Positions 19,263 to 28,449 of a DNA stretch of 64,000 nt are shown here, in pieces; position 1 is the first letter of the stretch, and every line of letters starts with the position of its first letter. A model generated the notes under the pieces. That model searched no databases, had not been told where the DNA came from, and worked only from the letters and a program-made list of their open reading frames with translations. The stretch covers positions 186,001 through 250,000 of the forward strand of contig NZ_JAHXZL010000001.1 of assembly GCF_019429525.1 (NCBI RefSeq), read 5' to 3'. The DNA comes from Sphingomonas folli. Lineage in GTDB: Bacteria > Pseudomonadota > Alphaproteobacteria > Sphingomonadales > Sphingomonadaceae. Position numbers and translations under genes: made by a program.

Positions 19263-20897
19263 ATGGCGCGGTATATCTTCATCACCGGCGGCGTGGTCTC
19301 CTCGCTCGGCAAGGGTCTCATGGCGGCGAGCCTCGCGGCGTTGCTGCAGGCGCGCGGCTATCGCGTGCGGATCCGCAAGTTCGATCCCTATCTGAACGTC
19401 GATCCCGGGACGATGAGCCCGTACCAGCACGGCGAGGTGTACGTCACCGACGACGGCGCCGAGACCGACCTCGACCTCGGCCATTACGAGCGCTTCACCG
19501 GCGTGGCGTCGCGCCAGTCGGACAACATCACCTCGGGCCGGATCTACAAGACGATCATCGAGCGCGAGCGCCGCGGCGACTATCTCGGTGCCACGGTGCA
19601 GGTGATCCCGCACGTCACCGACGCGATCAAGGCCTTCGCGCGCGCCGAGACCGACGACCTCGACTTCGTGCTGTGCGAGATCGGCGGCACCGTCGGCGAC
19701 ATCGAGTCGCTGCCCTTCATCGAGTCGATCCGCCAGCTCAAGAACGAGGTCGGGCGCGGCAACGCCATCTCGGTCCATGTCACGCTGGTGCCGTACATCG
19801 CCGCGGCGGGCGAGCTGAAGACCAAGCCGACGCAGCATTCGGTGCGCGAGCTCGCCGCGCTCGGCGTCCAGCCCGACGTGCTGGTGTGTCGCTGCGAGAA
19901 GCCGCTGCCGGTGTCGGAGCGTGCCAAGATCGCCTTGTTCTGCAACGTGCCCGAGAGCGCGGTCATCCCCGCGCTGGACGCGGCAAGCATCTACGCGGTG
20001 CCGCTGCAATATCATGCCGAGGGGCTCGACTCGGAGGTGCTGCGCGCCTTCGGCATCACGCCCTCGTCGCCCCCCGACCTGACGCGCTGGCAGGAGATCG
20101 TCGACCGGCTCCAGCACCCCGAGGGCGAGGTGACCGTCGGCGTCGTCGGCAAATACGTCGGCCTGCAGGACGCGTACAAGTCGCTCAACGAGGCGCTGGT
20201 GCACGGCGGCATCGCCAATCGGGTCAAGGTCAACGTTCGCTGGATCGACGCCGAATTGTTCGAGCACGACGACGAGGAGATCGTCAGCCAGCTGGAACCG
20301 CTCGACGCGATCCTCGTGCCCGGCGCCTTCGGCGAGCGGGGCGCGGAGGGCAAGATCAAGTCGGTGCGCTTCGCGCGCGAGCGCGAGATCCCCTATTTCG
20401 GTATCTGCTTCGGCATGCAGATGGCATGCATCGAGGGCGCGCGCGACCTGGCCGGGATCGCCGAGGCCTCGTCGACCGAGTTCGGTGCGACCGAGCAGCC
20501 CGTGGTCGGCCTGATCACCGAGTGGATGGGGCGCGACGGGCTCGAGCAGCGCGAGGCGCAGGGCGATCTCGGCGGCACGATGCGGCTCGGCGCCTATGAC
20601 GCGACGCTCGCGGGCAAAAGCGTGGTAGCCTCGATCTACGGCGACACGCATATCTCCGAGCGCCACCGCCACCGCTATGAGGTCAACACCGGCTATCGCG
20701 AGGCGCTGGAGAAGGGCGGCCTGGTGTTCTCGGGCATGTCGCCCGACGGCACCTTGCCCGAGATCGTCGAGCGGCCCGACCATCCCTGGTTTGTCGGTGT
20801 CCAGTTTCACCCGGAGCTGAAGAGCAAGCCGTTCGAACCGCACCCGCTCTTCGCCAGCTTCATCGAGGCGGCGGTGAAGCAGAGCCGGCTCGTGTAG
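19263..20897 (+). CDS. pyrG: CTP synthase
   Basis: ATP- and glutamine-dependent amination of UTP to CTP; 544 residues, full length. The synthetase domain opens with [20 protein letters not shown] (residues 2-21, phosphate loop) and contains [20 protein letters not shown] and [12 protein letters not shown]. The class I amidotransferase domain (about 290-544) has the nucleophile Cys in [10 protein letters not shown] and the catalytic His-Glu in [12 protein letters not shown] 19263 gives the standard N-terminus. A stem-loop terminator follows the stop. Confidence 0.98.
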   Translation: MARYIFITGGVVSSLGKGLMAASLAALLQARGYRVRIRKFDPYLNVDPGTMSPYQHGEVYVTDDGAETDLDLGHYERFTGVASRQSDNITSGRIYKTIIERERRGDYLGATVQVIPHVTDAIKAFARAETDDLDFVLCEIGGTVGDIESLPFIESIRQLKNEVGRGNAISVHVTLVPYIAAAGELKTKPTQHSVRELAALGVQPDVLVCRCEKPLPVSERAKIALFCNVPESAVIPALDAASIYAVPLQYHAEGLDSEVLRAFGITPSSPPDLTRWQEIVDRLQHPEGEVTVGVVGKYVGLQDAYKSLNEALVHGGIANRVKVNVRWIDAELFEHDDEEIVSQLEPLDAILVPGAFGERGAEGKIKSVRFAREREIPYFGICFGMQMACIEGARDLAGIAEASSTEFGATEQPVVGLITEWMGRDGLEQREAQGDLGGTMRLGAYDATLAGKSVVASIYGDTHISERHRHRYEVNTGYREALEKGGLVFSGMSPDGTLPEIVERPDHPWFVGVQFHPELKSKPFEPHPLFASFIEAAVKQSRLV

Positions 20898-20903
20898 CGC
20901 CGA

Positions 20904-20923
20904 GACCGTCCGGGCGGGCGGTC
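20904..20923 (+). terminator. Rho-independent-type terminator after pyrG
   Basis: GACCGTCC (20904-20911), loop GGGC, GGGCGGTC (20916-20923). This is an 8-bp stem with one G-U pair, followed by GTCTTAT. The tail is short but it sits seven bases after the pyrG stop. Confidence 0.6.
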
Positions 20924-20927
20924 GTCT

Positions 20928-20933
20928 TATAAT
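20928..20933 (+). promoter_or_regulatory. Candidate -10 box for the chemoreceptor gene
   Basis: TATAAT at 20928-20933 is a perfect consensus hexamer in very GC-rich DNA, 55 bases before the chemoreceptor ATG. No good -35 is visible (GACCGT at 20904 with an 18-base spacer is the best), and that region coincides with the pyrG terminator stem. Confidence 0.45.
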
Positions 20934-20988
20934 TGGGGAACGGAACCGCTGCGCCGACGTGGGCGCGGGTCAACGGAGCTTGCCCCTA

Positions 20989-22827
20989 ATGAACCAGCTA
21001 CGCATCGCGCCCAGGCTCGTCCTGTCGTACGCGGTGGTCTTCGTCGTGATGCTGGGCATCAACCTGCTCGCGCTCGCCAATGTGAGCAGGATCGACGCGA
21101 TCGCCGAGGACATCGGCGTGCATCGCCGTCTCAACTACGAGGCGATCTCGGCGCTGGGGCTCGCGGCCACCCAGTATCGCCTGGGCGAGGCGGCACTGGT
21201 GGCGGCGCGGGACGGCGCCGAGGCCGCGGCGGCGATGGCCGACGTCGCCGACCGCGCGCGCGCGGTGGAGACGCGTATCGCCGAGCTCAACGGCCGGCTG
21301 CGCTCGCCAGTGACCCAGGGCATGCTGCGGGAGTTCACGCATGACTGGGAGACGTATCGCGCCACGGCCTCGAACCAGCATCGCGGCGGTACCGCACTGG
21401 CGGAGCTGACGACGTTTCGCGCGCGCGCGCCGGCCTTCGCCGACGTCGCGCGTGACGCGGGGCGGCTGCTGGTGCAGCAATCGGGCTCGCTCGACACCGG
21501 CGTGGCCACCGCGCGCGCGCTCGTCGACGGGGCGCGCACCACCACTTATGCCGCGATGGCGGCGACCGCGCTGCTGGCGATCGCGATCCTGGCGATGCTG
21601 ATCCGCGGCATCGCGCGCCCGCTCGACGCGGTGACCGGCGTGCTGCTGCGGCTCGCCGACGGGGACCTGGGCGTCGAGGTGACGGGCGCGGGGCGCGGCG
21701 ACGAGATCGGCGATGTCGCCGCCGCGACGATCAGGCTGCGCGACCGGCTGCTCGCCGCCGAGCAGGAGAAGGCGCGGCAGACCGCGTTGATCGTCACCAG
21801 CGTGGGTGCCGGGCTCGACTCGCTCGCGCGCGGCGACCTGACCACCCGGGTCGACGACGAGTTGGAGGGCGCCTTCGGCAAGCTGCGCACCGACTTCAAC
21901 GACGCGATCGAGGCGCTGGCGGCGGTGCTCGCGGCGGTGCAGGAGAGCGCCGCCGGGATCAGCGACGGTGCCGCCGACATCCTCCAGGCGAGCGACGACC
22001 TGTCGCATCGCACTGAGAAGCACGCCGCGGGGCTCGAAGAGACATCGGCGGCGATGCAGCAGATCACCGAGACGGTGCGCCAGACCGCCGACGGCGTCTC
22101 TCGGGTCAACGGGGTGGTGGTGGAGACCCGCGGCGACGCCGAGCGCTCGGGCGAGGTGGTGCGCCGCGCGGTCGCCGCGATGAGCGGGATCGAGCGCGCC
22201 AGCCACGAGATCGGCGACATCATCAGCGTGATCGACGGCATCGCCTTCCAGACCAACCTGCTCGCGCTCAACGCGGGCGTCGAGGCGGCGCGCGCGGGTG
22301 ACGCCGGGCGCGGCTTCGCGGTCGTGGCGCAGGAGGTACGCGCCTTGGCGCAGCGCTCCGCCGACGCGGCCCGCGACGTCAAGAGGAGGATCGGCGCCTC
22401 GACGGAGCAGGTCGGCGCGGGCGCCAAGCTGGTGGTGGAGGCGGGCGACGCGCTGACGCGGATCATCGCCCGGGTGGGTGAGATCGGCGCGCTGGTGGCG
22501 CAGATCGCCGAGGCGGCCGAGCAGCAGTCGACCGGTCTGATGCAGGTGAGCAAGGCGATCGCCGAGATGGACGGCGTCACCCAGCAGAATGCCGCCATGG
22601 TGGAGCAGACCACCGCCGCGGCGCGCGCGCTCGCCGGCGAGGCGGACGCCTTGGCGCAGGAGGTGGCGCGCTTCCTGCTCGACCGCCCCGCGCCGACCCG
22701 CGCCGGCATGCCACGCCACCGTCAGCTCGAGGCTCCGCCGCGGCAATTGCCCCGACCGGCGACGCGACTCGGTCCCGCGGCGCGGGCGCGACCCGGCGAG
22801 GACGACGCGGCGCGGCGTAGCGAGTGA
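20989..22827 (+). CDS. Methyl-accepting chemotaxis protein
   Basis: Transmembrane chemoreceptor of 612 residues. TM1 is at about residues 8-30 and TM2 at about 185-207. Between them lies a 150-residue helical periplasmic sensor resembling a four-helix bundle, without recognisable ligand residues. A HAMP domain follows (about 208-260, RPLDAVTGVLLRLADGDLGV), then a second HAMP-like piece, then the signalling domain with hairpin tip FQTNLLALNAGVEAARAGDA (about 418-437) and GRGFAVVAQEVRALAQRS. No C-terminal CheR pentapeptide is seen. ATG 20989 was preferred over GTG 20959 because it directly precedes TM1 and has GGAG upstream. No other chemotaxis gene is in the window. Confidence 0.93.
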   Translation: MNQLRIAPRLVLSYAVVFVVMLGINLLALANVSRIDAIAEDIGVHRRLNYEAISALGLAATQYRLGEAALVAARDGAEAAAAMADVADRARAVETRIAELNGRLRSPVTQGMLREFTHDWETYRATASNQHRGGTALAELTTFRARAPAFADVARDAGRLLVQQSGSLDTGVATARALVDGARTTTYAAMAATALLAIAILAMLIRGIARPLDAVTGVLLRLADGDLGVEVTGAGRGDEIGDVAAATIRLRDRLLAAEQEKARQTALIVTSVGAGLDSLARGDLTTRVDDELEGAFGKLRTDFNDAIEALAAVLAAVQESAAGISDGAADILQASDDLSHRTEKHAAGLEETSAAMQQITETVRQTADGVSRVNGVVVETRGDAERSGEVVRRAVAAMSGIERASHEIGDIISVIDGIAFQTNLLALNAGVEAARAGDAGRGFAVVAQEVRALAQRSADAARDVKRRIGASTEQVGAGAKLVVEAGDALTRIIARVGEIGALVAQIAEAAEQQSTGLMQVSKAIAEMDGVTQQNAAMVEQTTAAARALAGEADALAQEVARFLLDRPAPTRAGMPRHRQLEAPPRQLPRPATRLGPAARARPGEDDAARRSE

Positions 22828-22843
22828 GCCGATGAAGGAAAGG

Positions 22844-22919
22844 CGCCCGAGCCTGTCGGCCCGGACGCCCCCACCGGCGCCTCGAAAGGGAGCAAAGAGG
22901 CGCCGATCCCGCTCGGGCG
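22844..22919. other. Nested inverted repeats between convergent genes
   Basis: Outer arms CGCCCGAGC (22844-22852) and GCTCGGGCG (22911-22919) enclose inner arms GGCGCCTC (22876-22883) and GAGGCGCC (22897-22904). Both pairs are perfect. The position between the convergent chemoreceptor and heat-shock genes suggests a two-way transcript-end structure. Confidence 0.55.
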
Positions 22920-22926
22920 GCTGAGG

Positions 22927-23394
22927 TTACGCAGCCTTGGCCGCGTCGGTGGTGTTGTCCTCCACCGCGGCGAGCTGCGGACCGGTCTTGATCGCGATCG
23001 ACTTCGGCTTCATCGCCTCAGGCACTTCGCGGACCAGATCGATCACCAGCAGCCCGTCGTTCAGCCGCGCGTCCTCCACGAACACGAAGTCGGCCAGCTC
23101 GAACCGCCGCTCGAAGCTGCGGTTGGCGATGCCGAGGTGGAGGAACTGCGCGTTCTCCGCGCGATCATCCTTCTTGCCGGCCACCATCAGCAGGTTCTGC
23201 TGCGCGGTGATCTCGATCTCGTCGCGGCCGAAGCCGGCGACGGCCAGCGTGATACGGTAGCGGTCGTCGGCGACTCGCTCCAGGTTGAACGGCGGATAAT
23301 TCTCGGACGCGCCGCGCGCGTTCGCCTCGATCATGTCGAACAGACGATCGAAGCCGATGGTCGAGCGGCGGTAGGGAGTCAGGTCGAAACGCAT
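22927..23394 (-). CDS. Small heat-shock protein (Hsp20/IbpA class)
   Basis: ATP-independent holdase chaperone of 155 residues. The N-terminus MRFDLTPYRRSTIGFDRLFD is the IbpA/HspA class A pattern. The alpha-crystallin domain spans about 38-130 (YPPFNLERVADDRYRITLAV, FGRDEIEIT, NRSFERRFELADFVFVEDA, NDGLLVIDLVREVPE). A C-terminal IxI-type motif is visible as KSIAIKTG. ATG 23394 has GGAGG upstream and a 90-base leader from a sigma-32-type promoter. The leader can form a small stem around the ribosome site (see separate entries). The gene is convergent with the chemoreceptor. Confidence 0.95.
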   Translation of the reverse strand: MRFDLTPYRRSTIGFDRLFDMIEANARGASENYPPFNLERVADDRYRITLAVAGFGRDEIEITAQQNLLMVAGKKDDRAENAQFLHLGIANRSFERRFELADFVFVEDARLNDGLLVIDLVREVPEAMKPKSIAIKTGPQLAAVEDNTTDAAKAA

Positions 23395-23395
23395 G

Positions 23396-23426
23396 TTCAA
23401 ATCCTCCGATGAGCTATTTGAAGCAA
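23396..23426 (-). promoter_or_regulatory. Candidate RNA thermometer at the hsp20 ribosome site
   Basis: In the transcript, TTCAAAT (complement of 23416-23422) can pair with ATTTGAA (complement of 23396-23402), placing GGAGG in the 13-base loop and closing the stem two bases from the ATG. TTGCT (23426-23422), 15 bases upstream of the GGAGG, is the five-base motif of ROSE elements found before alphaproteobacterial small heat-shock genes. The fold is short and needs testing. Confidence 0.4.
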
Positions 23427-23489
23427 GGCACCCGGTCATCCGCGGCGCCTCTGGTTCGTGCGGCCCGGCCAGCGGCGCCGCACGCTAGC

Positions 23490-23518
23490 TACATGGGAGT
23501 AGCGCGAAGCGTTTCAAG
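23490..23518 (-). promoter_or_regulatory. Sigma-32 (RpoH) type promoter of the hsp20 gene
   Basis: On the minus strand CTTGAA (23518-23513) is followed after 15 bases by CCCATGTA (23497-23490). This is close to the heat-shock consensus CTTGAA-N13/14-CCCCATnT. The expected transcript start near 23483 gives a leader of about 90 bases. Confidence 0.75.
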
Positions 23519-23600
23519 TCCCCCTGATACTCCTACTTCGTTGATGGACATTGCCGGATCGGCCATGCAGGATGGCGACGACGTAAACAGGGGGTAATCG

Positions 23601-26060
23601 ATGTCGCTCACGCTCGCGCTCTTGCTGGCACAGGCCGCCGTGCCGTCGGTCGCGGCCGACCAGGGAACGGGCGCGCCCGGCGACTCGGCGCCGGCGCAGG
23701 ACGACGCGGTGGTCCGCGGCGCCGGCGACGGCAACGGCGACAACCAGCGCGGGCGGCTCGGCCCGGCACAACAGGGTGGGGGCGACATCGTCGTCACCGC
23801 GCGGCGCCGCGCCGAGAGCGTCCAGCGCGTCCCGCTCGCGGTCTCGGTGATCGGCGGCACCGCGCTGGCGGAGACGGGCGCGTACAATGTCAGCCGGCTG
23901 ACGCAGATCCAGCCGACGCTGCAATTCTACTCGACCAACCCGCGCAACTCGGCCGCCAACATCCGCGGCCTGGGCGCGCCGTTCGGCCTCACCAACGACG
24001 GGATCGAGCAGGGCGTCGGCATCTACGTCGACCAGGTCTATTACTCGCGGATCGCCTCCGCGACGTTCGACTTCACCGATACCGAGCGGATCGAGATCCT
24101 GCGCGGGCCGCAGGGCACGCTCTACGGCAAGAACACCACCGCGGGCGCGATCAACATCACCACGCGCCGGCCGAGCTTCACGCCGGAGGCGCGCGTCGAG
24201 CTCACCGCGGGCAACCTCGAGTTCGTCCAGGCCAAGGCCTCGGCCTCGGGCCCGCTGATCGACGACACGCTGGCGATCCGCCTCTCCGCCTCGGTGACGT
24301 CGCGGCGCGGCACGATCTACAACACGCGCACCGGCGCCTATGTCAACGCGCAGGACAATCGCAGCCTGCGCGGCCAACTGTTCTGGCAGGCGACGCCCAA
24401 CCTCGATCTGACACTGGCGGGCGACTATAATCACCAGGACCCGGAGTGCTGCGCGCAGATCTACGCGCGCGTCGGCCGCACCCAGCGCCCGCTGGCGCGC
24501 CAATATGAGGCGCTCGCCGCCGCCTTCGGCTATCAGCCGCCGTCACGGAACGCGTTCGACCGGCTGACCGACCTCGATACCCCGTTGCGCGCGCGGCAGG
24601 AGCTGGGCGGCGTGTCGCTGGTGGCGAACTGGGACCTGGGCGCGGCGACGCTCACCTCGGTCTCGGCGTGGCGCAAATGGGACTGGGATCCGTCCAACGA
24701 CCGCGACTTCGTCGGCCTGCCGATCACCACCGTCTCGGCCAACCCGTCGCAGCAGGAGCAGGTGAGCCAGGAGCTGCGCGTCGCCTCGAATGGCCGCCAC
24801 ACGCTGGATTACGTCGCCGGCCTCTTCTACTTCCACCAGACGATCGACACCCAGGGACTGCAGGTGCAGGGCCCGGCGGCGAGCCGCTGGCTGCTCAACC
24901 CGGGCGACCCGCCGTTCGGCGCCAACGGCTGCGCGCGCCCGAGCAGTGCGGCCTGCAATCCCGCGATCCTGGACGGGCTGACCGCGCGCAACACCATCGG
25001 CTTCAGCAACACCTCCGCGGCGGCGTTCGGCAAGGTCACCTGGCACCTGGGTGACAGCTTCTCGATCGCACCCGGCGTGCGCGTCAACTACGACAGGAAG
25101 CGCGGCTCCTACGTCTCGGTGGTGACCACGGGGAGCGGCTCGACCACGCTCACCAGCGACCAGCGCGGCGTGCTCGCCCCGCAGAGCTACGCGCCCGACT
25201 TCGACGATTGGAACGTCTCGGGCGACATCACCGCCGCCTGGGACCTCGCCGCCGACGTGCACGGCTATGCCACCTACGCGCGCAGCTACAAGTCGGGCGG
25301 GATCAACCTGTCGGGCCTGCCGCTGGACGCGAACAACGACCCCATCCTCAGCGCCGCGACGGTGAAGCCCGAGCAGGTCAACCACTACGAGCTCGGGCTG
25401 AAGACCCAGTTCCTCGGTCGCCGCGCGACGGTGAACCTGGCGGCCTTCTGGACCGACATCTCGGACTATCAGGCGACCGTCACCAACGGTCAGCTCGGCG
25501 TGCTGCGGGGCTATCTCGCCAACGCGGGCAAGGTGCGGACGCGCGGCGTCGAGCTCGACTCGGCGTTCCGCCCGACGTCGCGGCTCAACGTCTACGCCAA
25601 CGCCGCCTACACCGACGCCAAATACGTCGACTTCACCGACGCGCCGTGCCCGCCCGAGCTGTCGGGCGGCACGAACAGCCCGGCCAATTGCGACATCTCG
25701 GGCCAGCGGCTGCCGGGCATTTCCAAATGGGCCTTCTCCTACGGCGCCGAATATGCGGTGCCGGTGACGCTGGGCGGGGAGGGCGGCAACGTCTATCTCG
25801 GCTATGACGGCAGCTATCGCTCGGACTTCTCGAGCAACCCCTCGGAGTCGATCTACACCAACGTCGACGGCTACTCGCTCTCGAACGTTCGCCTGGGCTA
25901 TCGCAGCGACCGCGGGCTCAACGCCTTCCTGTGGCTGCGCAACGCCTTCGACCAGGATTATTACGAGCTGCTGGCGACCCAGTCGGGCAACACCGGGCTG
26001 GTGGTCGGCCAGCCGGGCGACCCGCGCACCTATGGCGTGACGGTGTCGGCGAGTTTCTGA
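23601..26060 (+). CDS. TonB-dependent receptor
   Basis: Outer-membrane active transporter of 819 residues. There is a weak N-terminal signal (LTLALLLAQAAVPSVAAD, residues 3-20), then a low-complexity linker and a TonB-box-like DIVVTARRRAESVQRVPLAV (about 61-80). The plug domain contains NIRGLGAPFGLTNDGIEQGV and RIEILRGPQGTLYGKNTTAG (about 156-175). A 22-strand barrel follows, ending in YGVTVSASF with terminal Phe. The closest style is the broad FyuA/pesticin-like group used in sphingomonads for many aromatic, siderophore or glycan ligands; the substrate cannot be told. ATG 23601 has GGGGG upstream. No dedicated enzyme genes flank it. Confidence 0.9.
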   Translation: MSLTLALLLAQAAVPSVAADQGTGAPGDSAPAQDDAVVRGAGDGNGDNQRGRLGPAQQGGGDIVVTARRRAESVQRVPLAVSVIGGTALAETGAYNVSRLTQIQPTLQFYSTNPRNSAANIRGLGAPFGLTNDGIEQGVGIYVDQVYYSRIASATFDFTDTERIEILRGPQGTLYGKNTTAGAINITTRRPSFTPEARVELTAGNLEFVQAKASASGPLIDDTLAIRLSASVTSRRGTIYNTRTGAYVNAQDNRSLRGQLFWQATPNLDLTLAGDYNHQDPECCAQIYARVGRTQRPLARQYEALAAAFGYQPPSRNAFDRLTDLDTPLRARQELGGVSLVANWDLGAATLTSVSAWRKWDWDPSNDRDFVGLPITTVSANPSQQEQVSQELRVASNGRHTLDYVAGLFYFHQTIDTQGLQVQGPAASRWLLNPGDPPFGANGCARPSSAACNPAILDGLTARNTIGFSNTSAAAFGKVTWHLGDSFSIAPGVRVNYDRKRGSYVSVVTTGSGSTTLTSDQRGVLAPQSYAPDFDDWNVSGDITAAWDLAADVHGYATYARSYKSGGINLSGLPLDANNDPILSAATVKPEQVNHYELGLKTQFLGRRATVNLAAFWTDISDYQATVTNGQLGVLRGYLANAGKVRTRGVELDSAFRPTSRLNVYANAAYTDAKYVDFTDAPCPPELSGGTNSPANCDISGQRLPGISKWAFSYGAEYAVPVTLGGEGGNVYLGYDGSYRSDFSSNPSESIYTNVDGYSLSNVRLGYRSDRGLNAFLWLRNAFDQDYYELLATQSGNTGLVVGQPGDPRTYGVTVSASF

Positions 26061-26102
26061 GCGGGCGAGGTCGCGGGATCGCTTGTCCGCGCGACACTAC
26101 CC

Positions 26103-26198
26103 CGTCATCCCGGACGTGTTACGGGGTCCACGCCGCCGTGCATCAACCGACGTCGAGATGAACGACGAGGTGGATCCCGGAACCAAGTCAGAGTGACG
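26103..26198. repeat. 96-bp palindromic element, copy 4 (degenerate)
   Basis: The termini CGTCATCCCGGAC and GAGTGACG are still 96 bp apart, but both arm hairpins have mismatches (ACGTGTTACGGGGT on the left, AACCAAGTCAGAGTGAC on the right). It looks like an old copy that has kept its length. Confidence 0.7.
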
Positions 26199-26256
26199 AG
26201 GAGGCTTACCGCTTGAACGCGCGCCGAGCGGCACCACATTCCCGCCACAAAGCAAA

Positions 26257-26285
26257 CGCCCGGGCCGCTCATCGCGACCCGGGCG
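26257..26285 (-). terminator. Stem-loop, terminator-like on the minus strand
   Basis: CGCCCGGG (26257-26264) and CCCGGGCG (26278-26285) form an 8-bp perfect stem. On the minus strand the stem is followed by TTTGCTTTG, a plausible terminator tail; on the plus strand there is no T run. No minus-strand gene that would need it is evident. Confidence 0.45.
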
Positions 26286-26531
26286 CCTGCGTGACGATCG
26301 CTCGTCAGCCCCCTATCCCGCCGTCTGCCCGCGCGCCTCGGTGTGAAGCGGAGCTCGACGACATTCCCCGAACCACGGCCTTTGCCTGTGTGCCAGTGAC
26401 ACGAGCTATGCTGGTGACGCGCTCGGCTGTCGACCGAAATGAACCCCGGCAAAACCGATTGCGGCGACTCTGTGTCGAATCCGCCACACGCCCCGTTGCG
26501 CCGCTGCCCGCGGCATCCTAGAGGCGGCGGC

Positions 26532-27782
26532 ATGTTGCTGTCGCGCTACGAGAGCATGATCGCGCGGCGGTACCTGCTGCCTGGTCGCGGTGAGCGGTTC
26601 ATCGTCCTGGTCGCGGGCTTCTCGCTCGGCGCGGTGATGCTGGGCGTCGCCGCCCTGGTCATCGTGATGAGCGTGATGAACGGCTTCCGGGCCGAGCTGT
26701 TCGACAAGATCGTCGGGCTCAACGGTCATGCGGTGATCCAGGGCTATAACGGCCGCCTGCCCGACTGGCGCCGCGCGCTGGCCGAGGCCAAGGCGACCCC
26801 CGGGGTCACCAGCGCGATCCCGATGATCGAGCAGCCCCTGTTCGTCACCTACAACGGCCGCGCCGAGGGCATCATCCTGCGCGGCATGCGCCCCGAGGAC
26901 ATCCGCGCCAACAGGACGATCAACTCCAAGGTGATCGTCGGCAGCCTGGCGAGCGTGACCCCGGGTAGCAACAACGTCGCGATCGGCGCGCGGCTGGCCG
27001 AGCGGCTCGGCGCGACGATCGGGTCGGAGATCACCTTGATCAACCCGCTCGGCCCCTCGACGCCGTTCGGGACGATGCCGCGCTACGTCAACTACACCGT
27101 CGGCGCGATCTTCGAGGTCGGCGTGTACGACTATGACAAGGCCTATGTCGTGATGCCGCTCGCCGACGCGCAGACGCTGCTGCTGAGCGGCGACAGCGTC
27201 GGGATCATCGAGCTGCAGACCAGCGATGCCGACCGCGTCGGCGAGATCCTGGCACCGCTCACGCGCAAGGTGCAGGGCTATGCCGCGGTGGCCGACTGGC
27301 GCCGCCTCAACGCCGAGCTGTTCGACGCGCTCGCGGTCGAGCGGGTGGCGATGTTCACCGTGCTGTGCATCATCATCCTGGTCGCCGCCTTCAACATCGC
27401 CTCGTCGCTGATCATGCTGGTCCGCTCGAAGACGCGCGACATCGCGATCCTGCGCACCATGGGGGCGAGCCGCGGGGCGATGCTGCGCATCTTCATCACC
27501 GTGGGGACGACGATCGGGGTGCTGGGCACCGTCGCGGGGCTGCTGCTCGGCTTCGGCTTCCTGTTCATCCGCCAGTCGGTGGTCAACGCGGTGCAGGCGA
27601 TCACCGGGCAGAACCTGTGGGACCCGTCGATCCGCTATCTCACCGAGCTGCCGTCCAAGCCCAACCCGGTCGAGATCGTCGCGATCGTGCTGATCACGCT
27701 GCTGATGACCTTCCTGGCGACGGTCTATCCCGCGCTCAAGGCGGCGGGGACCGACCCGGTCGAGGTGCTGCGCTATGAATGA
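26532..27782 (+). CDS. lolC: Lipoprotein-releasing permease LolC/LolE
   Basis: Inner-membrane subunit of the LolCDE-type ABC complex that extracts outer-membrane lipoproteins; 416 residues. TM1 is at about 22-47 ([20 protein letters not shown]). A large periplasmic domain follows, then FtsX-type TMs at about 275-300, 322-350 and 378-402. The N-terminus [19 protein letters not shown] and [20 protein letters not shown] are family hallmarks. The ATG at 26532 matches homologues. An upstream in-frame ATG at 26439 would add an unrelated 31-residue leader. It overlaps lolD by eight bases. A single permease gene suggests a LolF-type homodimer. Confidence 0.94.
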   Translation: MLLSRYESMIARRYLLPGRGERFIVLVAGFSLGAVMLGVAALVIVMSVMNGFRAELFDKIVGLNGHAVIQGYNGRLPDWRRALAEAKATPGVTSAIPMIEQPLFVTYNGRAEGIILRGMRPEDIRANRTINSKVIVGSLASVTPGSNNVAIGARLAERLGATIGSEITLINPLGPSTPFGTMPRYVNYTVGAIFEVGVYDYDKAYVVMPLADAQTLLLSGDSVGIIELQTSDADRVGEILAPLTRKVQGYAAVADWRRLNAELFDALAVERVAMFTVLCIIILVAAFNIASSLIMLVRSKTRDIAILRTMGASRGAMLRIFITVGTTIGVLGTVAGLLLGFGFLFIRQSVVNAVQAITGQNLWDPSIRYLTELPSKPNPVEIVAIVLITLLMTFLATVYPALKAAGTDPVEVLRYE

Positions 27783-28449
27783 GGCGGTGCTCCAGACGAG
27801 CGGCCTGGCGCGCAGCTTCACCCAGGGTGGGGCCACCATCCACGTGCTGCGCGGGGTCGACCTGGCGATCGCGCCGGGCGAGATCGTCGCGCTGCTCGGG
27901 CCGTCGGGCTCGGGCAAGTCGACGCTGCTCCAGGCGGTGGGCCTGCTCGAGGGCGGTTTCGCGGGCTCGATCCGGATCGGCGGGGTGGAGGCGGCGCAGC
28001 TCGACGCCGCCGGGCGGACCGCGATGCGGCGCGACCGGCTCGGCTTCGTCTATCAGTTCCATCACCTGCTGCCCGACTTCAACGCGAGCGAGAATGTCGT
28101 GCTGCCCCAGCTGATCCACGGCGCCGAGCGCGCACCGGCGGAGGAGCGCGCCGCCGGGCTGCTCACCGCGCTCGGCGTCGGGCACCGGCTGACGCACCGG
28201 CCGGCGCAGCTCTCCGGCGGCGAGCAGCAGCGAGTCGCGGTGGCGCGCGCGCTGGCCAACCGGCCGGCGCTGGTGCTGGCCGACGAGCCGACCGGTAACC
28301 TCGACGAACATACCGCCGACATCGTGCTCGCCGAGTTCCTCAGGCTGGTGCGCGGCGAGGGCTCGGCCGCGCTGGTGGCGACCCACAACGAGCGGCTCGC
28401 CGCCAAGATGGACCGCGTGGTGCGGCTGCATGAGGGCACGATCGCGTGA
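27775..28449 (+). CDS. lolD: Lipoprotein-releasing ABC ATPase LolD
   Basis: ATP-binding partner of the upstream permease; 224 residues. Walker [10 protein letters not shown] is at residues 42-50, a Q-loop lies in [18 protein letters not shown] (about 84-101), the signature [15 protein letters not shown] at about 145-159, and Walker [16 protein letters not shown] at about 165-179. The spacing and the HHLLPDFxAxENV motif are those of the LolD/MacB branch. The start overlaps lolC and the stop overlaps the next gene as GTGA, so four genes (lolC, lolD, GNAT, gpx) look cotranscribed. Confidence 0.95.
   Translation: MNEAVLQTSGLARSFTQGGATIHVLRGVDLAIAPGEIVALLGPSGSGKSTLLQAVGLLEGGFAGSIRIGGVEAAQLDAAGRTAMRRDRLGFVYQFHHLLPDFNASENVVLPQLIHGAERAPAEERAAGLLTALGVGHRLTHRPAQLSGGEQQRVAVARALANRPALVLADEPTGNLDEHTADIVLAEFLRLVRGEGSAALVATHNERLAAKMDRVVRLHEGTIA

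Larger units (their letters stand above)
26061..26531. other. Long gap before lolC
   Basis: 471 bases with no gene I can support. It holds palindromic element copy 4 (26103-26198) and a strong stem-loop (26257-26285). A weak promoter-like pair, TTGCCT at 26382 with TATGCT at 26407, has a 19-base spacer and might serve lolC. Open frames here lack coding character. Confidence 0.55.

Noticed and set aside
22832..22924. A 30-codon basic open frame (starts MKERRPSLSA) in the chemoreceptor-hsp20 gap
   Set aside because: It coincides with the nested inverted repeats, has no clear ribosome site and no family resemblance. The RNA structure explains the sequence better.
26305..26487. A 60-codon minus-strand frame that could have explained the terminator-like stem at 26257
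   Set aside because: There is no start context, no domain and random-looking composition. The stem may instead be a remnant or a weak two-way element.
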